Shown here: piece by piece, positions 14,003 through 21,868 of the stretch | How positions within the stretch are numbered: position 1 is the first letter of the stretch | Layout: each line of letters starts with the position of its first letter | From: Bacteroidaceae bacterium | Lineage (GTDB): Bacteria > Bacteroidota > Bacteroidia > Bacteroidales > Bacteroidaceae | DNA: 33,757 bases | Direction: 5' to 3' | Assembly: GCA_024401305.1 (NCBI GenBank) | Contig: JAKSLI010000036.1 | Coordinates: forward strand, 1 to 33,757 | Made by a program: the position numbers and the translations under genes | Notes under the pieces: model-generated | Databases searched by the model: none | What the model was told of the DNA's origin: nothing | Seen by the model: only the letters and a program-made list of their open reading frames with translations

Positions 14003-15565
14003 ATGTCACAGTTAGACAAAATCAAGGCTTTGATCGAAAAGCGCGCTGTTGCCGAACTTGGTGGTGGCGAAAAGGCTATTGAAAAGCAGCACGCACGCGG
14101 CAAATACACAGCTCGCGAGCGTATCGATATGCTCCTCGACGAGGGCAGTTTTGAAGAGTTTGATATGTTCAAGCTCCACCGTTGTACAAACTTCGGCATG
14201 GAGAAGAAGCAGACTCTCGGTGACGGTGTTGTTGTTGGTAGTGGTACTATCGACGGCCGTCTCGTTTATGTTTACGCACAGGACTTCACAGTAAACGGTG
14301 GTTCTCTCTCTGAGACTATGGCTCAGAAGATCTGCAAGGTTATGGATATGGCAATGAAGATGGGTGCTCCTTGTATCGGTATCAACGACTCAGGTGGTGC
14401 TCGTATCCAGGAAGGTATCAACGCTCTCGCTGGTTACGCAGAGATCTTCGAGCGCAACATCCTCGCTTCTGGTGTTGTTCCTCAGATTGCAGCTATCTAC
14501 GGTCCTTGCGCTGGTGGTGCTGTTTACTCTCCTGCTCTCCAGGACTTCACACTCATGATGGAAGGTACTTCTTACATGTTCCTTACAGGTCCTGCCGTTG
14601 TTAAGACAGTAACAGGTGAGGTTGTTGACCAGGAAAGCCTCGGTGGTGCTTCTGTTCACGCTTCTAAGTCTGGTGTTACTCACTTCACAGCAAAGACTGA
14701 GGAAGAAGGTCTCCAGATGCTCCGCACACTCGTTAGCTACATTCCATCTAACAACATGGAAGAAGCTCCACGCGTAGTATGCAACGACCCTGTTGACCGC
14801 GTTTCTGATGTTCTCAACGAGATCATGCCAGAGAACCCTAACGCAGCTTACGATATGTACAAGGTTATCGGCGAAGTTGTTGATAACGGCGAGTTCTTCG
14901 AGGTTCAGCCTAAGTTCGCTAAGAACATCATCGTTGGTTTCGCTCGCTTCAACGGTCAGTCTGTTGGTATCGTAGCTAACCAGCCATCAGCTTACGCAGG
15001 TGTACTCGACGTAAACGCTTCTCGTAAGGGTGCTCGTTTCGTTCGTTTCTGCGACGCATTCAATATTCCTATCGTATCTCTCGTTGACGTACCAGGCTTC
15101 CTCCCAGGTACAGGTCAGGAGTACAACGCTGTTATCCAGCACGGTGCTAAGCTTCTCTACGCTTACGGTGAGGCTACAGTGCCAAAGGTTACAGTTACTC
15201 TCCGCAAGTCATACGGTGGTTCACACATCGTGATGGGCTGTAAGCAGCTCCGCACAGACCTCAACTACGCTTGGCCATCAGCAGAAATCGCAGTTATGGG
15301 TGCAGCAGGTGCTGTTGCCGTTCTCTCTGCTCGTGAAGCTAAGGCTAAGAAGGAGGCTGGTGAAGACGTAAAGGCATTCCTCGCAGAAAAGGAGAAGGAA
15401 TACTCAGACCTCTTCGCAAACCCATATCAGGCAGCTAAGTACGGTTACATCGACGACGTAATCGAACCTCGCAACACTCGTTTCCGCATCTGCAAGGCTC
15501 TCGCTCAGCTCGCTACTAAGCGCGAATCTCTCCCTGAGAAGAAGCACGGAAACATTCCTATGTAA
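14003..15565 (+). CDS. mmdA: methylmalonyl-CoA decarboxylase alpha subunit / propionyl-CoA carboxylase-type carboxyltransferase
   Basis: A 520-residue acyl-CoA carboxyltransferase of normal length with two crotonase-fold halves. Typical segments are [11 protein letters not shown] (about 127-138) and [14 protein letters not shown] (163-176) in the first half, and GFLPGTGQE and [13 protein letters not shown] in the second. It moves the carboxyl group between methylmalonyl-CoA and protein-bound biotin. In Bacteroidales it forms the Na+-pumping decarboxylase with a biotin carrier and a membrane beta subunit, or works in a carboxylase. The biotin carrier follows, but no beta subunit is in the window. 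Codon use is strongly biased (GGT, GCT, CGT/CGC, CTC dominate), as in mdh, suggesting very high expression. Confidence 0.92.
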   Translation: MSQLDKIKALIEKRAVAELGGGEKAIEKQHARGKYTARERIDMLLDEGSFEEFDMFKLHRCTNFGMEKKQTLGDGVVVGSGTIDGRLVYVYAQDFTVNGGSLSETMAQKICKVMDMAMKMGAPCIGINDSGGARIQEGINALAGYAEIFERNILASGVVPQIAAIYGPCAGGAVYSPALQDFTLMMEGTSYMFLTGPAVVKTVTGEVVDQESLGGASVHASKSGVTHFTAKTEEEGLQMLRTLVSYIPSNNMEEAPRVVCNDPVDRVSDVLNEIMPENPNAAYDMYKVIGEVVDNGEFFEVQPKFAKNIIVGFARFNGQSVGIVANQPSAYAGVLDVNASRKGARFVRFCDAFNIPIVSLVDVPGFLPGTGQEYNAVIQHGAKLLYAYGEATVPKVTVTLRKSYGGSHIVMGCKQLRTDLNYAWPSAEIAVMGAAGAVAVLSAREAKAKKEAGEDVKAFLAEKEKEYSDLFANPYQAAKYGYIDDVIEPRNTRFRICKALAQLATKRESLPEKKHGNIPM

Positions 15566-15567
15566 AG

Positions 15568-15590
15568 CCCCCTACCCCTAATGGGAGGGG
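15568..15590. repeat. GC-rich palindrome behind mmdA
   Basis: CCCCTACCC and GGGAGGGG pair around TAAT with one bulged A. It lies right after the mmdA stop codon. No U run follows on the plus strand, so it is not a typical terminator. Similar CCTCCCC/GGGGAGG palindromes occur at 8291, 16090 and 25951. Confidence 0.5.
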
Positions 15591-15622
15591 AATAATAACT
15601 TTTACAAGGGAATATAAATATA

Positions 15623-15655
15623 TGGAATATCCAGGCATGATGCTTGGATATTCCA
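15623..15655 (+). other. perfect 11-bp intercistronic hairpin between mmdA and the biotin carrier gene
   Basis: TGGAATATCCA (15623-15633) is the exact reverse complement of TGGATATTCCA (15645-15655), and the loop can add a GCA/TGC pairing. A U run does not follow. It may be an mRNA processing or stabilising structure that sets unequal levels of the two subunits. The rest of the 164-base gap is AT-rich and has no gene I can support; a 15-codon frame at 15622 overlaps the hairpin and is unlikely. Confidence 0.6.
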
Positions 15656-15729
15656 AAACATTTGCTTAGGCAACCAATACTTAGAAGAATAATCTTCAAA
15701 TAGGATAATAACGCAAAAACAAAACAAAA

Positions 15730-16080
15730 ATGTCTATTACAATTAATCCAAAGCAAACTAGTTGGACTCGTCAGTGCAACCCATACACAGAGGAAACAGC
15801 TATCACAAAAAAGGAGATGAAGGCTGCCGTGAAGGTAGAAGCTCCTAAAATTCAACTCGCTGCTGGTGGTGGCACAGTAAAAGCTCCACTTCCAGGAACA
15901 GTTATCGAAGTTAAGGTAAAGATTGGCGACGAAGTAAAGGAAGGACAGACAGTAGTTGTACTTGAAGCAATGAAGATGAACAATAACCTTGAAGCCGTTT
16001 GCGACGGAAAGGTTACTGCTATCGAAGTCAACGCTGGCGACGCTGTAAAAGAAAATACAGTACTTGTCGTTGTAGAATAA
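15730..16080 (+). CDS. biotin carboxyl carrier protein (biotin/lipoyl attachment domain)
   Basis: A 116-residue protein whose C-terminal 70 residues form a biotinyl domain. [16 protein letters not shown] (54-69) precedes the biotinylation site EAMKM (79-83, biotin on Lys82), and AGDAVKEN follows. It would carry the carboxyl group to and from MmdA. The N-terminal 45 residues ([20 protein letters not shown]) are unusual: many Bacteroidales carriers instead start with a longer region and an Ala/Pro-rich linker. A GGG before the domain may be the remaining hinge. It is followed by a strong terminator, which ends the unit without a membrane beta subunit or a gamma subunit. Confidence 0.88.
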   Translation: MSITINPKQTSWTRQCNPYTEETAITKKEMKAAVKVEAPKIQLAAGGGTVKAPLPGTVIEVKVKIGDEVKEGQTVVVLEAMKMNNNLEAVCDGKVTAIEVNAGDAVKENTVLVVVE

Positions 16081-16089
16081 AAACTCACT

Positions 16090-16119
16090 CCCTCCCCAAC
16101 AAGGGAGGGTTTTATTTTT
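16090..16119 (+). terminator. intrinsic terminator after the biotin carrier gene
   Basis: CCCTCCC (16090-16096) pairs with GGGAGGG (16103-16109) around CAACAA and is followed by TTTTATTTTT. It ends the mce-mmdA unit. The DUF1846 ATG is only six bases behind, so the next gene is either read through or starts its own short-leader transcript. Confidence 0.85.
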
Positions 16120-16124
16120 CCAAT

Positions 16125-17609
16125 ATGATTAAAGGTTTTGATAACGACGCTTACATCCGCACCCAATCGCAGCATATCAAGGAGCGCATTGCACAGTTCG
16201 GCGGTAAGCTTTACTTGGAGTTTGGAGGCAAACTCTTCGACGATTTCCACGCTTCACGCGTTCTCCCTGGTTTTGAACCGGACTCAAAGATCCGTATGCT
16301 CACCCAGATGAAGGACGATGCGGAGGTGATCATCGCCATAAATGCAGCAGACATTGAGAAGAACAAGGTGCGTGGTGACCTCGGTATCACTTACGACATG
16401 GATGTTCTTCGTCTCATCGATGCTTTCCGGGGCTACGGACTTTATGTGAGCAGCGTTGTGCTTACTCGTTTCACAGGCCAGCCTAATGCCATCACTTACC
16501 AGCAGAAGCTCGAAAGCCTCGGTTTGAAGGTTTATCGCCACTACCCTATCGACGGCTATCCTCACAATATCAGCAAGATTGTTAGCGAGGACGGCTACGG
16601 CAAGAATGAGTTTGTTGAGACTACTCGCCAGCTCGTTGTTGTCACTGCTCCTGGTCCTGGTAGCGGTAAGATGGCTACTTGCCTCTCTCAGCTTTACCAC
16701 GAGAACAAGCGCGGCGTGAAGGCTGGTTACGCAAAGTTTGAGACATTCCCTATCTGGAACATTCCTCTCAAGCACCCTGTAAACCTTGCTTACGAAGCTG
16801 CCACTGCCGACCTCAACGACATGAACATGATCGACCCATTCCATCTTGAGGCTTACGGAAAGACTACCATCAACTACAACCGTGACGTGGAAATCTTCCC
16901 TGTTCTCAACGCAATGATGGAGCAGATTCTTGGCAAGAGCCCTTACAAGTCACCAACAGACATGGGTGTGAACATGGCAGGCAACTGCATCGTTGACGAC
17001 CTTGTAACATGTCAGGCAGGTAAGGATGAGATTGTTCGTCGTTATTACAAGACTCTCGTTGAGGAACGCAAGGGAAATGCAGGTCACGATCAGGTTGACA
17101 AGATTGAGATTCTCATGAACCAAGCAGGTGTTTCTCCAGAAGATCGCCCTGTTGTCACTGCAGCTTGCAAGCGTTCTGAAGAGACTGAAGGTCTTCCTGC
17201 AGCAGCCATCCAACTCGCTGATGGTCACATCGTTTGCGGTAAGACATCAGATCTCCTTGGCCCTTCTTCTGCCATGCTTCTCAATGCCCTCAAGTATCTT
17301 GCAGGTATTCCAGACGCAGTAAACCTCATTTCGCCAATGGTAATTGAGCCTGTTTGCGAACTCGAGACAAAGCAACTTGGCCATACAAACCCACGCCTCC
17401 ACACAGAGGAAGTTCTCGTGGCACTTTCCATCTGCGCGCTTACAGACATCAACGCCCGCAACGCTATGGAGAAGCTTTCCGAGCTCCGTGGATGCGAAGT
17501 TCACTCAACTGTGATTCTCTCTCCAAAGGACGAGACTATCTTCCGTCGCCTTGGAGTAAACCTCACTTGCGAGCCTACTTATCAGACCACAAAGCTTTAT
17601 CACGGATAA
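16125..17609 (+). CDS. DUF1846 (UPF0371) family protein
   Basis: A 494-residue protein of the conserved DUF1846 family. The start is the ATG at 16125; an upstream extension would run through the terminator and the biotin carrier gene. The protein begins [20 protein letters not shown], the usual family start. A glycine-rich loop GPGSGKMAT (177-185) looks like a phosphate-binding loop and lies in a Rossmann-like region ([12 protein letters not shown]). C-terminal conserved segments include [15 protein letters not shown] and IQLADG, plus a helical part ending near 494. Structures of the family are known but, as far as I know, no firm function is. There is no signal peptide or membrane segment, so it is cytosolic. 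Confidence 0.85.
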   Translation: MIKGFDNDAYIRTQSQHIKERIAQFGGKLYLEFGGKLFDDFHASRVLPGFEPDSKIRMLTQMKDDAEVIIAINAADIEKNKVRGDLGITYDMDVLRLIDAFRGYGLYVSSVVLTRFTGQPNAITYQQKLESLGLKVYRHYPIDGYPHNISKIVSEDGYGKNEFVETTRQLVVVTAPGPGSGKMATCLSQLYHENKRGVKAGYAKFETFPIWNIPLKHPVNLAYEAATADLNDMNMIDPFHLEAYGKTTINYNRDVEIFPVLNAMMEQILGKSPYKSPTDMGVNMAGNCIVDDLVTCQAGKDEIVRRYYKTLVEERKGNAGHDQVDKIEILMNQAGVSPEDRPVVTAACKRSEETEGLPAAAIQLADGHIVCGKTSDLLGPSSAMLLNALKYLAGIPDAVNLISPMVIEPVCELETKQLGHTNPRLHTEEVLVALSICALTDINARNAMEKLSELRGCEVHSTVILSPKDETIFRRLGVNLTCEPTYQTTKLYHG

Positions 17610-17650
17610 GGTCTGAAAACCACACATACATCCCAAAAAGATGACAAAAA

Positions 17651-17686
17651 CCCTCAGTGAAATGCAATGTTTCCTGAGGGCTTTTT
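17651..17686 (+). terminator. intrinsic terminator after the DUF1846 gene
   Basis: CCCTCAG (17651-17657) pairs with CTGAGGG (17674-17680), extended inside by GAAA/TTTC, then CTTTTT. It lies about 40 bases behind the stop codon. Confidence 0.88.
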
Positions 17687-17772
17687 CGTTGCTTTTGCTA
17701 CCTAAACTTAGCAATTGACATATATTTAATGGAAATGTTATTAATTTTTGATTATAAAAAACATAAAATATG

Positions 17773-17802
17773 CTTGCTATTAATCAAAATATATTAACTT
17801 TG
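17773..17802 (+). promoter_or_regulatory. promoter of mdh
   Basis: TAACTTTG at 17795-17802 fits TAnnTTTG. CTTG at 17773-17776 stands 18 bases upstream. The surrounding DNA is very AT-rich. The ATG follows 33 bases behind. The unit is isolated by a terminator on each side. Confidence 0.8.
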
Positions 17803-17835
17803 CAACGTATTGAAAACTATTAAACCTAAGAAAAT

Positions 17836-18828
17836 ATGGCATTTTTAACAGACGAAAAACTCGTTATCGTTGGCGCTGGTGGTATGATCGGCTCTAACAT
17901 GGTTCAGACAGCACTTTTGCTCGGTCTCACTCCAAACATTTGTCTTTATGATATCTATGAACCAGGTGTTCATGGTGTACTTGACGAAATGGCACACTGC
18001 GCATTCCCAGGTGCTAACCTCTCTTACACTGTTGATCCAGAAGAGGCTTTCACTGGTGCTAAATATATCATCTCTTCAGGTGGTGCTCCTCGTAAGGAAG
18101 GCATGACTCGCGAAGACCTCCTCAAGGGTAACTGCCAGATCGCAGCTGAGTTCGGTGAGAACATCAAGAAGTACTGCCCAGACGTAAAGCACGTTGTTGT
18201 TATCTTCAACCCAGCTGACGTTACAGCTCTTACAGCTCTCATCCACTCTGGTCTTAAGCCAAACCAGCTCACTTCTCTCGCAGCTCTCGACTCTACACGT
18301 CTCCAGCAGCAGCTCGCTCTCGAGTTCGGTGTTCAGCAGGACAAGGTCACTAACGCTTACACTTACGGTGGTCACGGCGAGCAGATGGCAGTATTCGCTT
18401 CTAAGGCTCTCATCGACGGCAAGCCTCTCGCAGACATGATGCCTTCAGAGGAGCGTTGGGCAGAAATCAAGCACATGACTACTCAGGGTGGTTCTAACAT
18501 CATCAAGCTCCGTGGCCGTTCTTCATTCCAGTCTCCAGCTTACCAGGCTGTTAAGATGATTGAAGGTGCTATGGGTGGCGAGCCATTCACTTGGCCTGCT
18601 GGTTGCTATGTAAACTGCGACAAGTGCGGCATGAAGAATGTGATGATGGCTATGCCTACTACTATCGACGCTACAGGTGTTCACTTCACAGCTCCTGAAG
18701 GAACTGAGGAAGAAATGGCAGCTCTCAAGGCTTCTTACGAGCACCTCCAGGCAATGCGCGACGAGATCATCTCTCTCGGCATCATCCCTGCAGTAGCTGA
18801 TTGGGCTAACGACAATCCAAACCTTTAA
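17836..18828 (+). CDS. mdh: malate dehydrogenase
   Basis: A 330-residue NAD-dependent malate dehydrogenase of the Bacteroidales type. The dinucleotide loop is VGAGGMIGS (12-20), and the acidic residue after strand 2 is D39 (CLYDIYEPG). The substrate-binding segment GGAPRKEGMTREDL is at 82-95, and the catalytic His is probably His180 (YTYGGHGEQM), paired with Asp152 in ALDSTRL. It reduces oxaloacetate to malate on the way to fumarate and succinate, the pathway that mce and mmdA continue to propionate. It is transcribed alone from its own promoter to a shared terminator. Codon use is strongly biased, as for a very highly expressed gene. Confidence 0.94.
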   Translation: MAFLTDEKLVIVGAGGMIGSNMVQTALLLGLTPNICLYDIYEPGVHGVLDEMAHCAFPGANLSYTVDPEEAFTGAKYIISSGGAPRKEGMTREDLLKGNCQIAAEFGENIKKYCPDVKHVVVIFNPADVTALTALIHSGLKPNQLTSLAALDSTRLQQQLALEFGVQQDKVTNAYTYGGHGEQMAVFASKALIDGKPLADMMPSEERWAEIKHMTTQGGSNIIKLRGRSSFQSPAYQAVKMIEGAMGGEPFTWPAGCYVNCDKCGMKNVMMAMPTTIDATGVHFTAPEGTEEEMAALKASYEHLQAMRDEIISLGIIPAVADWANDNPNL

Positions 18829-18830
18829 TC

Positions 18831-18880
18831 GGTTCGCACTTCGTGCGAGGCTAAAGGCTAAAAGCTAAAGGCTAAAGGCC
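18831..18880 (+). repeat. 3' palindrome plus GGCTAAA heptamer element, copy after mdh
   Basis: Directly after the mdh stop lies GGTTCGCAC-TTC-GTGCGA, then four heptamers GGCTAAA, GGCTAAA, AGCTAAA and GGCTAAA (18849-18876). It is the most complete of the three copies and lies in sense orientation. It precedes a terminator. Confidence 0.7.
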
Positions 18881-18911
18881 AACTAAAAAGACTAAAGCTC
18901 TTGATAAAAAC

Positions 18912-18946
18912 AAAGGAATGTATTCCCACGGGAGTACATTCCTTTT
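18912..18946. terminator. bidirectional terminator between mdh and queH
   Basis: AAAGGAATGTA (18912-18922) is the exact reverse complement of TACATTCCTTT (18935-18945), with CCC/GGG pairing near the loop. T-rich sequence follows on the plus side and A-rich sequence precedes, so it can serve mdh (plus) and the convergent queH (minus). Confidence 0.88.
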
Positions 18947-18955
18947 CTATTATTC

Positions 18956-19600
18956 TTACATCCTTCTGCTATATTCACAACCGCAGAAGTTCTGGCGATA
19001 CAAATCGTATTCTTTTGAAAGTTCTATTGAACGCTTATAGCCACCCTTCTTCTTGAAATCACTTGGCAACCACCTCACGCCATATTCTTCTGCTAGCGTC
19101 TCGCCAATCTCATTCAGCCAATCTGCATGTTTCAATGGACTGATACTCAGCGTTGTGCAGAAATAATCGTAGTTGCCTTCCTTTGCAATCTTCGCAGCCT
19201 CCTCAAGTCGCAATTTATAACAAACCCAACATCTCCTTCCTCCTTCAGGTTCTTCTTCCATACCTTTCACCGCTTCCACAAACTCTCGCGGTTCGTATCT
19301 ACCTGAAATGAAGGTAATTTGATTTAGTGTTTCGTGTTCAGTGTTTAGTGTTAAGTGCTTAGTGTTCAGTGCTTCTATCAGCCTCTGTTGCTCGGCAACA
19401 CGCTTTTCATACTCAGCCTTGCGCATGATGTTGGGATTGAAGTATAGCACAGTAATACGGAAATACTTACTGAGATACTCCAAGGTATAGCTGCTGCAAG
19501 GAGCACAGCATGAGTGAAGAAGAAGAGTTGGAGCAGCCTCATCTTTTGGTAATCTTCCGATGAGGGCATCCAACTCTTTCTGAAAGTTTCGTTTATTCAT
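18956..19600 (-). CDS. queH: epoxyqueuosine reductase QueH
   Basis: A 214-residue QueH (formerly DUF208), the last enzyme of queuosine synthesis, which reduces epoxyqueuosine in tRNA. Its cysteines are in place: SCCAPC (Cys31, 32, 35), RRCWVC (Cys124, 127) and NFCGC (Cys206, 208), which hold the Fe-S cluster and metal site. Other family segments are YFNPNI (53-58), SGRYEPREF (99-107), TTLSISPLKH (149-158) and SDFKKKGGYKRSIELS (180-195). Residues 79-94 (NTKHLTLNTEHETLNQ) have no counterpart in the family as I recall it; they are the translation of a 7-base tandem repeat. If the fold tolerates this loop, the enzyme should still work. It converges on mdh and starts at the ATG at 19600. Confidence 0.92.
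   Translation of the reverse strand: MNKRNFQKELDALIGRLPKDEAAPTLLLHSCCAPCSSYTLEYLSKYFRITVLYFNPNIMRKAEYEKRVAEQQRLIEALNTKHLTLNTEHETLNQITFISGRYEPREFVEAVKGMEEEPEGGRRCWVCYKLRLEEAAKIAKEGNYDYFCTTLSISPLKHADWLNEIGETLAEEYGVRWLPSDFKKKGGYKRSIELSKEYDLYRQNFCGCEYSRRM
19325..19373. repeat. seven tandem TAGTGTT heptamers inside queH
   Basis: The units are TAGTGTT, TCGTGTT, CAGTGTT, TAGTGTT, AAGTGCT, TAGTGTT and CAGTGCT (49 bases). A second array of the same unit with the same left flank lies in the intergenic region at 19654. Because the unit is 7 bases, gain or loss of one copy would shift the queH frame. Confidence 0.85.
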
Positions 19601-19621
19601 ACTTTTTCACTTTTAACTTTC

Positions 19622-19681
19622 TCGTATCTACCAAAAGTATAGGTGATTTGATTTAGTGTTTAGTGTTAAGTATTTAGTGTT
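19622..19681. repeat. intergenic partial copy of the queH repeat region
   Basis: TCGTATCTACC, then GGTGATTTGATT, then four TAGTGTT-type heptamers (19654-19681) parallel the queH interior at about 19295-19345. In the queH direction it would read NQITYTFGRYE, close to NQITFISGRYE in the gene. It is therefore a fragment duplication upstream of the gene, between queH and the porin gene. Confidence 0.75.
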
Positions 19682-19689
19682 TCTTTAGA

Positions 19690-20862
19690 TTAGAATGCTA
19701 TCTGGAACTGAGTGATCCACGCATTCGTCTTAGCTCCAATCTTAGGATTAGTGTGTACAAACTGCGAAGCTATTCGGCATTGCTTATATACCCAATACTG
19801 CGCTCCCAACGTCAAGGTGCGAATAGCGTCACGGGTAGATGTTGCAGTATTCTTGTCAAGGTAGTCAAAGTCAGCTACCACGTCAAGTTTCTTTGGTACC
19901 ACATGGAAAGCAAAGTCGGCATAGAAGCCCTGCATCTTCACATCAGCATCCTTTCCCCCCATGAATTCCGTACGGAAATAAAGAGGTTTACCTTTCCATT
20001 CAGCACCCAAAGCATAGCGATTACGGTGGTAGTTACTGCCTCCTGGCACAAGCACATTGCCTGCATAATCCATTTTTGCACCTACAGACCTCGATGTTCC
20101 GAGTGCAAAGGAGCCAGAGAAGAGCAAGGAAGTCGATGGCATGTAATTAAGCATACCCATAACAGACTTTTGATTATTATTTTCCTTGATGTTCATTCCG
20201 GTACCATTGAATACACCAAGCTGATAGTTGAACTGCGGACGACCATCCTTTGGAAATAAATCACCAGTAATCATCACGCCAGCATCACGAGCCACAGTCG
20301 CACCAAGTGAAGGGTCTGTAGCAATGCCTGTCATATAAAGCACAGAGTTGTTGAAGCTGATGTTGTCAAGGATTGTCGGTGGATAAATATTCTCAAGCGT
20401 ATAAGGCTGCTTGAACTGACCGATGCGAACCTTCAGCTGTGGTGAGAAAGCGTACTGACCGTAGTATTCGTGAAGTTTTGAAGCCGCAGCGTCGTACATC
20501 AGGAAGAACGAGAGTTGCTTAGTAAGCTCAGCATTCGCCATGAGAATAATGCGAGTGATATCAAAAGCATTGGAACCTTGTCGATTGCTATGCTTGTAAG
20601 TATAGCCAGTCTGGGCATAACCGAAGAGCGTGAGTTTCGATGTTCCGATATTGATGTTTGCAGGCATTACAGGCTGTTCGCCATCAATGTTACGGCGTGC
20701 TTCCATGTCTGCATCGGAATAAATTGTGGTAGTCAGACTGACTGGAAATTCCTTTGTTTCACTTGCCAGGGAATCCATTTCAGGAACGAATGAATCCTCT
20801 TCAATTGCAAATGAAGAAAGTGAACAAAAAGCAAGGAAAGTAGATAATATATATTTACGCAT
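19690..20862 (-). CDS. outer-membrane porin, OprO/OprP-like
   Basis: A 390-residue beta-barrel protein with a signal peptide (residues 1-19, cleavage near FA-IEED) and a C-terminal Phe (QFQIAF) typical of outer-membrane proteins. Alternating strands run from about 75 to the end (KLTLFGYAQTGYTYKH, RIGQFKQPYTLENIYPP). RIGQFKQPY resembles the phosphate-selective porin O/P family. It follows the BASS-transporter gene by two bases, so both form one unit and the porin may bring in the substrate that the inner-membrane carrier then imports. The selectivity cannot be read from the sequence. Confidence 0.82.
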   Translation of the reverse strand: MRKYILSTFLAFCSLSSFAIEEDSFVPEMDSLASETKEFPVSLTTTIYSDADMEARRNIDGEQPVMPANINIGTSKLTLFGYAQTGYTYKHSNRQGSNAFDITRIILMANAELTKQLSFFLMYDAAASKLHEYYGQYAFSPQLKVRIGQFKQPYTLENIYPPTILDNISFNNSVLYMTGIATDPSLGATVARDAGVMITGDLFPKDGRPQFNYQLGVFNGTGMNIKENNNQKSVMGMLNYMPSTSLLFSGSFALGTSRSVGAKMDYAGNVLVPGGSNYHRNRYALGAEWKGKPLYFRTEFMGGKDADVKMQGFYADFAFHVVPKKLDVVADFDYLDKNTATSTRDAIRTLTLGAQYWVYKQCRIASQFVHTNPKIGAKTNAWITQFQIAF

Positions 20863-20864
20863 GA

Positions 20865-21716
20865 TTATTTCTTTATTTTTGTGAGACCAACGAAGATAAG
20901 CAATACAACATTCATCATCAAAGCATAGATGATGGCAGGAATTGCTATTGCACTGTCATTGAAAATGAACGGACTTGAAGCAATGGCAATAGCTTGGGCT
21001 GCGTTCTGCATTCCGACTTCAATGACAATCGTTTTCTGCTCCTTACCTGTAAGTCCTGTAAGTTTGGCAAGTAGCCAACCTCCACATATTGAGGCAATTA
21101 GGAGCACCGTAACGCTAAGACCAAGCAGAGAGAAATTGTTTGCGATAGTATCTCTGTGCTGAATGAAATAAGCACCAGCAAGGAAAACGAGTGCAGGGAA
21201 AGCAAGCTTTGAAAGCACCTTCTCAATCTTCACCGCAGCCTTGCTTGCGTACTTCTTCACAGCCATACCAACAGCAATAGGAACAAGCATCAGCAAGATG
21301 TTCTGAACAAGCAGATTGCCCACAGGAAGATGTATGCCAGCTCCCTCGTTTCCAACGAAAGAAACTGCAAAATCAAGTATGAAAGGAATTGTTATCAGCG
21401 TGATGATACTGCTCAAGGCTGTCAACGAAACCGACAAAGGGACATCACCCTTCGCAAGCATCGAGAAGATGTTTGAAGATGATCCTCCCGGACAACATGC
21501 TATAAGCACAAGACCAATGAAGAAAATGCTCTGCAAACCAGTAGCCCAAGCAAGAAGAAAGGCTATCAAAGGAAGAATGATAATCTGGCCAGCAAGGCCA
21601 ACCAATATAGGTCTTGGGCGCTGAATGAACATCTTGAAATCGCTAATGCTGAGGGTTAATCCGAGGTCAAACATCAGCAATGTCAAGATAGGAAGTACAA
21701 TGTAAAGACTGTTCAT
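20865..21716 (-). CDS. bile acid:sodium symporter (BASS) family transporter
   Basis: A 283-residue polytopic inner-membrane protein with about nine or ten hydrophobic helices. BASS-family signs are MFDLGLTLSISDFKMFIQRP (15-34), the conserved ACCPGGSSSNIFSMLAKGD (73-91) in the sodium-binding crossover region, and EVGMQNAAQAIAIAS near 240. Members carry bile acids, pyruvate, pantothenate or other organic anions with Na+. The substrate here is not evident. It is the first gene after a consensus promoter, and a porin gene follows by two bases. Upstream, menG is divergent. Confidence 0.85.
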   Translation of the reverse strand: MNSLYIVLPILTLLMFDLGLTLSISDFKMFIQRPRPILVGLAGQIIILPLIAFLLAWATGLQSIFFIGLVLIACCPGGSSSNIFSMLAKGDVPLSVSLTALSSIITLITIPFILDFAVSFVGNEGAGIHLPVGNLLVQNILLMLVPIAVGMAVKKYASKAAVKIEKVLSKLAFPALVFLAGAYFIQHRDTIANNFSLLGLSVTVLLIASICGGWLLAKLTGLTGKEQKTIVIEVGMQNAAQAIAIASSPFIFNDSAIAIPAIIYALMMNVVLLIFVGLTKIKK

Positions 21717-21744
21717 TTTAGTGGTAAATTTTAATTTCGGTTGG

Positions 21745-21775
21745 CAAAGGTAATGTTTTTTGTCTTATTACCAAA
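21745..21775 (-). promoter_or_regulatory. consensus promoter of the BASS-porin unit
   Basis: On the minus strand TTTG (21775-21772), 19 bases, TACCTTTG (21752-21745). It lies about 29 bases before the ATG at 21716 and is divergent from the menG promoter. Confidence 0.85.
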
Positions 21776-21789
21776 GAAATTGCTATGTT

Positions 21790-21823
21790 ATTGTAAATAA
21801 ATCCAAAAAGTTTTGTACTTTTG
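21790..21823 (+). promoter_or_regulatory. promoter of menG-aroE
   Basis: TACTTTTG at 21816-21823 fits TAnnTTTG. ATTG at 21790-21793 is the best -33 candidate with a spacing of 22. The ATG is at 21869. Confidence 0.65.
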
Positions 21824-21868
21824 CAGCCATAATAAGCGAATTTTGTGTACGCAAACGAAATATAAAAG

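Noticed and set aside
15622-15669. 15-codon frame overlapping the mmdA-BCCP hairpin
   Set aside because: It is too short, its composition is dictated by the palindrome, and no similar leader peptide is known to me.
15999-16124. N-terminal extension of the DUF1846 gene
   Set aside because: It would overlap the biotin carrier gene and read through its terminator. The conserved family start is the ATG at 16125.
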